Below are positions 1 through 5,724 of a stretch of DNA of 7,202 bases, piece by piece. The notes under the pieces were generated by a model. The model was given only the letters and a program-made list of their open reading frames with translations, made no database searches and had not been told where the DNA came from. Origin of the DNA: Oligoflexia bacterium (GTDB lineage: Bacteria; Bdellovibrionota; UBA1018). The DNA lies in contig JANXTV010000428.1 in the NCBI GenBank assembly GCA_025352185.1, positions 1 through 7,202 on the forward strand, given 5' to 3'. Position 1 is the first letter of the stretch; each line of letters opens with the position of its first letter. The position numbers and the translations under genes were made by a program.

Positions 1-48
1 CGCGAGAGTACCCAGCGAAGACTCCCGACCTAAGCCTGCCGTCCTAAA

Positions 49-1149
49 TTACTCACGCTTCGAGCCGGCGGCACGGAATAGTCGATCCGCGATGGCGTAG
101 GGAATTCCCGACCCGGTCACTGGCTCCGCGAGAAGAAGATCCGCGGAACTCGCGTCGAGTTTTCGAAGTTTTCCGAAGAGCGTTTTTGCGGCCTCGGACC
201 AGTCGCCCGACTCGGAGAGGGATTCGGCTTCGACCGGAATTTCGAGGATCTCGGAAAGAGTTTCCCCGGCGCTCTTCGCCGAACCCCCCGCGACGAGGAG
301 TCCGATGCGAGCCGGTTTCGGACCGCGGAGGAGGGGCGGGGTCATCATCTGCGAAATCACGTGGGGGAGAATCTGAAACGGTTTTTTCGGGGCGTAGTGC
401 GAGGTGAGTCGTCCCGGGGCAATTTGCGGGCTCCCGTCGGGATTTGCGGCCGCGGTCGGATCGAGAACGGCAGCGCCGACCGCTTCAGAAATCATTTCAC
501 GGCTGATCACGCCGGGTCGCAGGAGGTACAGTTCTCCCTCGGGAGTCACCTGCAGGATCGTTGATTCAATCCCAATTTCGCAGTCGCCGCCGTCGAGGAT
601 GACGTCGATGCGGTCACCCAGTTCCTCCATGACGTCCTGGGCGCGGGTCGGACTGATTCGACCGAATCGATTCGCGCTCGGTGCACAGACGCCGAGTCCG
701 AACGCCTGGATGAGCTTTCTCGCAACCGGATGCTTCGGTGCCCGAATCGCGACGGTTTCCATCCCGGAAGTTGCGAGATCCGGTACCAGGTCACCTTTGG
801 GGAGCACCAGGGTCAGCGGACCGGGCCAGAAGGTCCGGATGAGTTTATCGATCCGGCGGACGGCGATGTCCGAAAGTTCGTGGGGATAAATGAGCTGCTC
901 GCGCATAAGATCCGCGAGGGTCGCGTTTTCCATCGAGACATGGACGATGAGCGGATCGAAAGTGGGACGCTCTTTAGTCAGAAATATTTTTGAGAGCGAC
1001 TCGGCTTCGAAGGCATTTCCGGCTAATCCGTAGACGGTCTCGGTTGGCATCGCGACGATACCCCCCTGCTTTAGGATGAGGGCCGCCCGCTGGATATTTT
1101 CATCCGTGGGTTTTAAAATCTCGGCGCGTGCCGTTCCCGGTTTTTTCAA
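49..1149 (-). CDS. sua5: Sua5-type L-threonylcarbamoyladenylate synthase
   Basis: Predicted to make threonylcarbamoyl-AMP from threonine, bicarbonate and ATP, the first step of N6-threonylcarbamoyladenosine (t6A37) formation in ANN-decoding tRNAs; in bacteria the TsaB/TsaD/TsaE proteins then transfer the group. Cytoplasmic. The 366-residue protein has the YrdC domain (about 12-215) with PTETVYGL at 35-42, the K59/R61 pair in a KERPTFDPLIVH stretch, SAN at 158-160 and IESTI at 194-198. A linker APGRLTSHYAP (244-254) then leads to a C-terminal Sua5 domain (about 280-360), so this is the long two-domain form, not the short TsaC form. The start is TTG at 1149-1147; the next methionine is residue 34, inside the core fold, so it is too late. 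The TTG overlaps the murF stop as TTGA, suggesting coupled translation; a GGTGGGG run lies just upstream as a weak ribosome site. The family call is secure. Confidence 0.95.
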   Translation of the reverse strand: MKKPGTARAEILKPTDENIQRAALILKQGGIVAMPTETVYGLAGNAFEAESLSKIFLTKERPTFDPLIVHVSMENATLADLMREQLIYPHELSDIAVRRIDKLIRTFWPGPLTLVLPKGDLVPDLATSGMETVAIRAPKHPVARKLIQAFGLGVCAPSANRFGRISPTRAQDVMEELGDRIDVILDGGDCEIGIESTILQVTPEGELYLLRPGVISREMISEAVGAAVLDPTAAANPDGSPQIAPGRLTSHYAPKKPFQILPHVISQMMTPPLLRGPKPARIGLLVAGGSAKSAGETLSEILEIPVEAESLSESGDWSEAAKTLFGKLRKLDASSADLLLAEPVTGSGIPYAIADRLFRAAGSKRE

Positions 1150-2591
1150 GCCCCACCCGTGACGGTCGCCGCCGCGAGGAGTCTCGGCTCGATCCGCTTC
1201 CAGACTTCTTCCATTTTCATTCCGCGGGACCCTTTAATCATCAGGGCATCGCCGGGACGCATTTCGTTCAGGAGCGCTTCGCTGATTTCATCGTGCGAAT
1301 TCGAATGATGCGTTCGAATTCCGGAGAGCGTTTTCTTCATCTCATCGGCGAGCCACTTCATGCGCTCTCCGTAGAGGAAAAGCGTCGATATTCCCGCGAG
1401 TCCGATTTTTTCGGCAATGCTACGGTGGAAGGCTTCTTCTTTAGGTCCGAGTTCGAGCATATCGCCGAGCACCGCGATTTTCCGTCGAGACTGGTGTTTT
1501 AGCGCCGTCGTCGCGAGGAGTTCGAGTCCGGCCGCGACGGAGGTCGGGTTTGCATTATAGTAATCACAGAGAATCGGAGTCGGGCCCGGGAGGATTTTAA
1601 GTTCCGAACGGCCCTGAGCCCCCTGGAAGGTCGCGAGGCCCCGCTGAATCTCAATTGGCGAAAGTCCCAGAGCGAGCGCCGTGGTGACGGCAACCAGTAA
1701 ATTTCCGCCGTTATGCGCACCGGGAACCGGTAAGGAGAGTTCAAACCCGGAACCGTCGGCGAGGAGGACGGTGAGTGATTCTTTACTCGAGGAATAATCT
1801 CCGCGCACAGTTTTATCGAGGAGCGACTTCACCGGTTCCGTTCCGGCGCGTAGGAGGCAGGTCCAGTTTTTCGCATCCGTGGGGAGAGTATCAAATATTT
1901 TAGAAATCCACGGATCATCGAGGCGCACCACCACCGTCGCGCCGTTCTTCGCCGGGATCTGGAGCGCCAGTCCCTCTTCCCGAGCGACGGTTTCGAGGTC
2001 GATGAGTTTTTCTAGGTGCTCGGGACCAATGGCGGTGAGGAGTGCATGCGTAGGCTCCACGAGCGCGACGTGACCGGCCATCGTACCGGGTTCATCAATT
2101 CCCACTTCAATCACCGCGATATCGGTCGTGGCGGGTACCGAGAGGAGGGTCATCGGAATTCCGATAAAGCCGTTCTGGGATCCCGCCGTGGAGGCGACGT
2201 TTCGGAAGCGCCCCCGAAGGATCGCGCTCAGAATCTCCTTCGTGGTGGTTTTCCCGACGCTGCCGGCGACCAAAACGATCGGTACCGTGAGTCGTTTTCT
2301 CCAAGCATGGGCGAGGGTACGGTAGGCCTCGAGGGTATCTTTCACGAGGAACACTTCGATGTTCGCCGGAAGGTCTGCGGGTACCTTACCGGCAACCGCA
2401 ATCACGCCTTCGGCGCCCATCTGGACCGCCTGGTGGATAAAGGTATGCCCATCGAACTTTTCTCCCGGGAGCGCAATGAAGAGGCATCCGGGTACGACCT
2501 GGCGAGAATCCGAGGTGATGAGGGGATAGGTGCGGGTAAATCGCGGCACAAGACTTAGTGCGTTACCTACCCACTGCGAATCAAAGGCCAT
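1146..2591 (-). CDS. murF: UDP-N-acetylmuramoyl-tripeptide--D-alanyl-D-alanine ligase MurF
   Basis: Adds D-Ala-D-Ala to UDP-MurNAc-tripeptide with ATP, completing the cytoplasmic peptidoglycan pentapeptide precursor. The 481-residue length is normal for MurF. Visible in order: the N-terminal UDP-binding domain with SDSR (27-30) and PGCLFIALPGEKFDGH (34-49); the Mur ligase P-loop VAGSVGKTTTKE (108-119); GSQNGFIG (137-144) and EVGIDEPG (162-169) of the central domain; AHNGGNLL (292-299); YNANPTS (345-351), GDMLELG (376-382) and IKGSRGMKMEEV (452-463) of the C-terminal domain. YNANP and GSRGMKMEEV are typical of MurF rather than MurC, MurD or MurE. The ATG start has no recognisable Shine-Dalgarno sequence: the preceding bases are CTAGACTCCGGCC. 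It lies 19 bp after the upstream SRPBCC-like gene and overlaps sua5 by 4 nt. It is not embedded in the usual mra/dcw division cluster as far as this window shows. Confidence 0.96.
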   Translation of the reverse strand: MAFDSQWVGNALSLVPRFTRTYPLITSDSRQVVPGCLFIALPGEKFDGHTFIHQAVQMGAEGVIAVAGKVPADLPANIEVFLVKDTLEAYRTLAHAWRKRLTVPIVLVAGSVGKTTTKEILSAILRGRFRNVASTAGSQNGFIGIPMTLLSVPATTDIAVIEVGIDEPGTMAGHVALVEPTHALLTAIGPEHLEKLIDLETVAREEGLALQIPAKNGATVVVRLDDPWISKIFDTLPTDAKNWTCLLRAGTEPVKSLLDKTVRGDYSSSKESLTVLLADGSGFELSLPVPGAHNGGNLLVAVTTALALGLSPIEIQRGLATFQGAQGRSELKILPGPTPILCDYYNANPTSVAAGLELLATTALKHQSRRKIAVLGDMLELGPKEEAFHRSIAEKIGLAGISTLFLYGERMKWLADEMKKTLSGIRTHHSNSHDEISEALLNEMRPGDALMIKGSRGMKMEEVWKRIEPRLLAAATVTGGA

Positions 2592-2610
2592 GGCCGGAGT
2601 CTAGCGGAAG

Positions 2611-3264
2611 TTATTTATAAACTGGAGCGTAATCGCCCGCCCGGGCTTCCTTATTTTCCTCGTAATTCGCGAGTCGCGCGAGGTCGACGGGATAGGTCTG
2701 ATTCATCAGGATTTTAGCGGCAATTCTTCCAAAAAATCGGGCGCGCCCCGTTAGGGTTCGTGCGTGGGCTTCACCCGCCGCCGCACTCAGGTATCCACGC
2801 GCCTTCATTTTTTCGTCCGGATCGATTACCGAGAAAGACCACTCGTAGTCCCCGAGAACCTCTGTGATTTTTCCGCGCGACTCGGGCAGAAGACGAAATG
2901 CGACGGATTTACCCGGATTCAACGACGTGATTTCGGCGCGAATTTCGTACCGTTTCCATTCCTTCGCGACCGGCTCCATTTTAAAGGTGACGTGCATTCC
3001 CGTTTCGAGGCGATTCGACTCCGCGACCGGGACTTCCGTTCCCCCATTTACTCGGAAGAGCTTCGTCTCTTTTAATTCGTGGTGGAACACGGGCCAGTTT
3101 TTCGTATCTCCGAGTGCCACCGCTAAGTCTTCCTTCTTTAAGAGTGAGGGAATCGACCGGGACCAGAGGACTTCGAAATCTGGCCCGCGAGAGAAGTATT
3201 CGATCGTCCCGGTGGTGACTAGAGCGATGACCGCGAGGGAAGTCCAGAGTCGAGCGTTTTTCAT
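2611..3264 (-). CDS. Membrane-anchored protein, possible SRPBCC/START-like fold
   Basis: I do not recognise a named family. The 217-residue protein starts with a short basic N-terminus (MKNARLW) and one hydrophobic segment at about 7-22 with no lipobox cysteine, so it is probably an inner-membrane anchor or uncleaved signal with the rest outside the cytoplasm. Residues 30-205 have the layout of SRPBCC (polyketide cyclase/START-like) proteins: a W/IP-rich entry strand and helix (VLWSRSIPSLLKKEDLAVAL), NWP at 56-58, alternating beta strands (HVTFKMEP, YEIRAEITSL, SVAFRLLP, YEWSFSVI) and a long C-terminal amphipathic helix (about 168-202). That fold call is inference from pattern, not a motif match. 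The start ATG at 3264 is backed by AGAGG at 3278-3274. It is the first gene of the minus-strand run ahead of murF, which fits an envelope role but does not prove one. Confidence 0.8.
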   Translation of the reverse strand: MKNARLWTSLAVIALVTTGTIEYFSRGPDFEVLWSRSIPSLLKKEDLAVALGDTKNWPVFHHELKETKLFRVNGGTEVPVAESNRLETGMHVTFKMEPVAKEWKRYEIRAEITSLNPGKSVAFRLLPESRGKITEVLGDYEWSFSVIDPDEKMKARGYLSAAAGEAHARTLTGRARFFGRIAAKILMNQTYPVDLARLANYEENKEARAGDYAPVYK

Positions 3265-3273
3265 GATCGCTTA

Positions 3274-3278
3274 CCTCT
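3274..3278 (-). promoter_or_regulatory. Shine-Dalgarno AGAGG for the membrane protein
   Basis: AGAGG on the minus strand ends 9 nt before the ATG at 3264 and supports that start. Confidence 0.6.
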
Positions 3279-3313
3279 ACCAGAACGGAGCCGTAAACGG
3301 TAGGCTAGACCCT

Positions 3314-3319
3314 AAAGGG
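3314..3319 (+). promoter_or_regulatory. Shine-Dalgarno AAAGGG for the plus-strand pseudouridine synthase
   Basis: AAAGGG lies 8 nt before the ATG at 3328 and supports that start. Confidence 0.5.
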
Positions 3320-3327
3320 CAATCGGG

Positions 3328-4011
3328 ATGAACTCTAAAAAATCCGCAAAGGAAGCGGCCTTAAACGACGCGGCGATTCTCTACGAGAGCGCGGATTTTA
3401 TTGCCGTGAATAAGCCCCCGGGACTTTTATCGATTCCGGGGACCAAAGGGAATGAGCCGAATCTACTGCGTTCCCTTTCCCGGAGGTTTCCGAAGCAACC
3501 CTTCCTCATTATCCATCGCATCGACCGCGAGACCAGCGGAGTCATCCTCTTTGCGCGGAACGAGGAGGCGCATCGAATTGCGAACGGCTGGTTTTCGTCC
3601 CACGTCGTGAAAAAAGAATACTTGGCGCTGGCGAGTGGGTCGCCCCGACTGCCGGCCATGCGGGTGAATCATCCCATCGAGGGAAAGCCCTCACTCTCCC
3701 AGGTCCAGATCCTCGAACGATTTAGTCGAGACGACGAGTCGGGATTTCTCGCTCGCGTGAGAATCGCGACGGGGCGCCGACACCAAATCCGGATTCACCT
3801 CTCGGCCGAAGGTTTCCCGATTCTCGGAGATACTCGCTACCACGGGCCCGAGTGCGCGTTTGGAATTTCGTTTCCGAGATTTGCCCTCCACGCGGAAAAG
3901 CTCGTCATTCCGAAAAGTGAACTTTCCGATTCGGTGGAACTCGTCGCTCCGCTCCCGACGGACTTCGCATCTTGGGTGAGTATCCTTCGGGGAATAAAGG
4001 AGCCGGCATGA
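3328..4011 (+). CDS. RluA-family RNA pseudouridine synthase (first copy)
   Basis: Predicted to isomerise a specific uridine to pseudouridine in rRNA or tRNA. The 227-residue protein is a bare catalytic domain. It opens with the strand FIAVNKPPGLLSIPG (24-38), carries HRIDRETSG at 63-71 with the catalytic aspartate at D66, and has the GRRHQIRIHL motif (149-158) followed by PILGDTRYHG (164-173) and LHAEKL (187-192). The usual motif is HRLDR; Ile replaces Leu here, a mild change. There is no N-terminal S4 RNA-binding domain, as in RluA and TruC rather than RluC or RluD. The exact target base cannot be read from sequence, so I give no symbol. Its stop overlaps the methyltransferase start as ATGA, so the two are probably translated together. 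The two proteins may act on the same RNA, but that is inference. Confidence 0.93.
   Translation: MNSKKSAKEAALNDAAILYESADFIAVNKPPGLLSIPGTKGNEPNLLRSLSRRFPKQPFLIIHRIDRETSGVILFARNEEAHRIANGWFSSHVVKKEYLALASGSPRLPAMRVNHPIEGKPSLSQVQILERFSRDDESGFLARVRIATGRRHQIRIHLSAEGFPILGDTRYHGPECAFGISFPRFALHAEKLVIPKSELSDSVELVAPLPTDFASWVSILRGIKEPA
3996..4002 (+). promoter_or_regulatory. Shine-Dalgarno AAAGGAG that fixes the methyltransferase start
   Basis: AAAGGAG sits 5 nt before the ATG at 4008. It makes that ATG a better start than the in-frame TTG at 3972, which would add 12 residues and has no ribosome site. Confidence 0.8.
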
Positions 4012-4979
4012 AGCGCGAACTCCTCGAAGTGGCGTGGAAAAAACGTGCCTCGGAATTTTCCCGTACGGGTGCGCTCCGAGTTTTTCACGGACCCGGAGAC
4101 GGCGGTCGAGATGCGGATCTTTCCCGCATCGCCATCGAAGCGTTTCGGGCCGAAAGCGAAACCGTTTACGTTTGGATCTACGCTTGGGAACAGGACGGGG
4201 CGAAAGCCCTTTCTGAATCGACCCTCGCCGATCTCGCCGCGTTCCTCCGATCGGTAGGGGTCGCGGGGGCCGTGCTGCTCGAACGCCCCGAAAAGGGAAC
4301 GCCGGCCGACGCCGTTCTCCTTTTCGGTACGTTACCGTCTCATCTGGACGTTCGGGAAGAAACGGATCTTTTTCGAATTCGATTCGAGGCGACGAAGCAT
4401 CCCGGACTCTTCCTCGATCACTTACCGCTCCGCCAGTGGTTACGTACGGCCGGAAAAATTTCGGGTAAATCGGTATTGAACACTTTTTCCTATACCGGCT
4501 CGCTTTCGGTCGCGGCGAAGCGCGGAGGAGCGGGAAAAGTCCTAACGCTCGATCTCTCCCGACCTACGATCGCGTGGGCGAAAGAAAACTGGGAACTCAA
4601 TTTTCCGGACGATGCGTCCGGAGATTTTATTTTCGGCGATGTATTCGAGTGGCTGCCGAAACTCGCGAAGCGTGGAGATCGCTTCGACGTGGTGATCCTC
4701 GATCCCCCGTCCTTTTCCCGTTCTCCGAAAAAAGTATTTTCTACAGCTAAAGATCTACCGAGTCTCCACACCGCGGCTTTCCGTCTTCTGAATCCGGGGG
4801 GGCTCCTCATTACTTCGATTAATTCCGCGCAGATTTCGCACGCCCAGTACCGGGATGAGATTCAGTTGGCGGCGGTGGATGAATCACGAAAGCTCGTTGA
4901 ACTCATTCCGCTCGGTGCTCCGAAGGAAAGTTTTCCCGGGGCCGACTACCTTAAGGGTTGGATTTTTCGAGTCGACTAA
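4008..4979 (+). CDS. Class I SAM-dependent rRNA methyltransferase, RlmK/RlmI-like
   Basis: Predicted to transfer methyl from S-adenosylmethionine to a ribosomal RNA base. With the ATG at 4008 the protein has 323 residues. An N-terminal part (about 1-115) is followed by HPGLFLDHLPLRQWL (131-145), which resembles the pre-catalytic segment of the RlmK half of RlmKL. Next come the SAM-binding motif NTFSYTGSLSVAA (158-170), the acidic loop LTLDLS (179-184), DVFEW (211-215) and the catalytic motif IV DPPSFSRSPK (232-241). RlmI, a 5-methylcytosine enzyme, shares this layout. However, I find no cysteine anywhere in this protein, which argues against the cysteine-dependent 5-methylcytosine mechanism and favours an N-methylation of the RlmK (7-methylguanine) type. 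The precise target is unknown. Translation is coupled to the preceding pseudouridine synthase (ATGA overlap). The 3' end overlaps the convergent gene by 29 bp. Confidence 0.9.
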   Translation: MKRELLEVAWKKRASEFSRTGALRVFHGPGDGGRDADLSRIAIEAFRAESETVYVWIYAWEQDGAKALSESTLADLAAFLRSVGVAGAVLLERPEKGTPADAVLLFGTLPSHLDVREETDLFRIRFEATKHPGLFLDHLPLRQWLRTAGKISGKSVLNTFSYTGSLSVAAKRGGAGKVLTLDLSRPTIAWAKENWELNFPDDASGDFIFGDVFEWLPKLAKRGDRFDVVILDPPSFSRSPKKVFSTAKDLPSLHTAAFRLLNPGGLLITSINSAQISHAQYRDEIQLAAVDESRKLVELIPLGAPKESFPGADYLKGWIFRVD

Positions 4980-5646
4980 CGAACTCGGAAATATCGGCGG
5001 GAAATCCTTCGATAAATTCGATGATCTCTTTCGACATGGGGTGGGGAAACCGAATCCGCGTCGAATGGAGCGCGGGGCGAGTGAGCGGGGAAGCGGGAGC
5101 TCCGTATTTTCCGTCACCGACGAGGGGAAAACCTGACGCCGAAGCCTGGACCCGAATCTGGTGGGACCTGCCGGTATCGAGTTCGAATTCCGCGAGCGTA
5201 AAGTAAGTCGAGTCCGCACGTTTTACGTAGTGGGCGAGCGGCTTCACCTTTAAGCGGGCTTCCTTCGCCCCGGCGGAATCTCCCCGGACGGCGGTGACGG
5301 TATTCGTCTTTTCGTTCTTTCTGAGGAAATGCAGCCATTCATGGGACGCGGGGAGACGCCCGTGGAGAACCGCGTGGTAGATCCGGACGAGTTCGCCTTT
5401 CTTCAGCGCCTCCGTTAGGCGTTCGGCTGCTTTCGATCGTTTTGCGACGACCATGAGGCCAGAGGTTCCGCGGTCGAGGCGCTGGACCATCCCGACGTAA
5501 TTCCGACCAAAATGTTCGCGGCACCAGTCGACGAGGTTTTCGTCGCCCGTGGCTTCCCCCTGCGAAAGGAGACCCGCCGGCTTCGAGAGTACGACCAGGT
5601 GCGTATCCTCAAAATAGATTTTTGGAGCGTCGCTCATTTTTTTCAT
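4951..5646 (-). CDS. RluA-family RNA pseudouridine synthase (second copy)
   Basis: A second, clearly diverged pseudouridine synthase of the same family, 231 residues and also without an S4 domain. Visible: FEDTHLVVLSKPAGLLSQG (12-30), QRLDRGTSG at 55-63 with catalytic aspartate D58, GRSHQIRVQ (159-167), PLVGDGKYG (174-182) and LHSTRIRFPHP (193-203). The QRLDR form and the ending with SKEIIEFIEGFP resemble the RluA/TruC-like group, but the uridine target cannot be assigned. Two ATG codons are possible, at 5646 and 5637 (MKKM); an in-frame TGA directly precedes the first, so the protein cannot extend further. Neither has a clear Shine-Dalgarno sequence. It is convergent with the methyltransferase, sharing 29 bp, and divergent from thyA across 78 bp. 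Confidence 0.93.
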   Translation of the reverse strand: MKKMSDAPKIYFEDTHLVVLSKPAGLLSQGEATGDENLVDWCREHFGRNYVGMVQRLDRGTSGLMVVAKRSKAAERLTEALKKGELVRIYHAVLHGRLPASHEWLHFLRKNEKTNTVTAVRGDSAGAKEARLKVKPLAHYVKRADSTYFTLAEFELDTGRSHQIRVQASASGFPLVGDGKYGAPASPLTRPALHSTRIRFPHPMSKEIIEFIEGFPADISEFVSRLEKSNP

Positions 5647-5724
5647 TCAGATATTTTCATCATGGCGGGGTGCTCGCAGAATTTCTATGCAGAATTCTCC
5701 TATTTCGTGTGAAAATCGAGAGCG
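5647..5724. promoter_or_regulatory. Divergent intergenic region before thyA
   Basis: These 78 bp hold the upstream regions of the second pseudouridine synthase (minus) and thyA (plus). They are clearly more AT-rich than the flanking genes, as expected for promoters. I see a short repeat pair but no strong -35/-10 pair in either direction. The thyA ribosome site is weak (a GAG run just ahead of the ATG). Confidence 0.5.
5676..5698. repeat. Short direct and inverted repeat in the thyA upstream region
   Basis: GCAGAATT occurs at 5676-5683 and again at 5689-5696, a perfect 8-bp direct repeat with a 13-bp period. AGAATT (5678-5683) and AATTCT (5693-5698) also form inverted arms, and AGAATTCT (5691-5698) is a perfect palindrome. 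It could be an operator or chance in an AT-rich spacer. Confidence 0.35.

Larger units (their letters stand above)
3265..3327. promoter_or_regulatory. Divergent intergenic region between the minus and plus runs
   Basis: These 63 bp separate the minus-strand membrane protein-murF-sua5 run from the plus-strand pseudouridine synthase-methyltransferase pair, so promoters for both directions are expected here or just inside the flanking genes. I see the two ribosome sites but no convincing -35/-10 pair; TAGACC at 3306-3311 is only a weak -10 candidate for the plus strand. Confidence 0.5.

Noticed and set aside
1..48. Possible 3' end of a convergent plus-strand gene at the left edge
   Set aside because: Two plus-strand frames reach a TAA here (31-33 and 45-47), but 10 to 14 codons are too few to recognise a protein or choose a frame. 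No start or hairpin terminator is convincing in this stretch.
404..889. 161-codon open frame on the plus strand opposite sua5
   Set aside because: It lies fully antisense to a clear Sua5 gene, its protein is rich in Arg, Ser and Pro with no domain pattern, and it is explained by codon bias on the other strand.
2016..2558. 180-codon open frame on the plus strand opposite murF
   Set aside because: It is antisense to conserved MurF motifs including the P-loop, and its translation is Arg/Gly-rich without recognisable features.
3972..4007. In-frame TTG start 12 codons upstream of the methyltransferase ATG
   Set aside because: There is no ribosome site before the TTG, while the ATG at 4008 has AAAGGAG at 5 nt and an ATGA overlap with the previous gene.
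3328..5646. Defence or other novel system built from the synthase-methyltransferase-synthase genes
   Set aside because: All three have motifs of ordinary RNA-modification families, and no nuclease, toxin or sensor gene is nearby.
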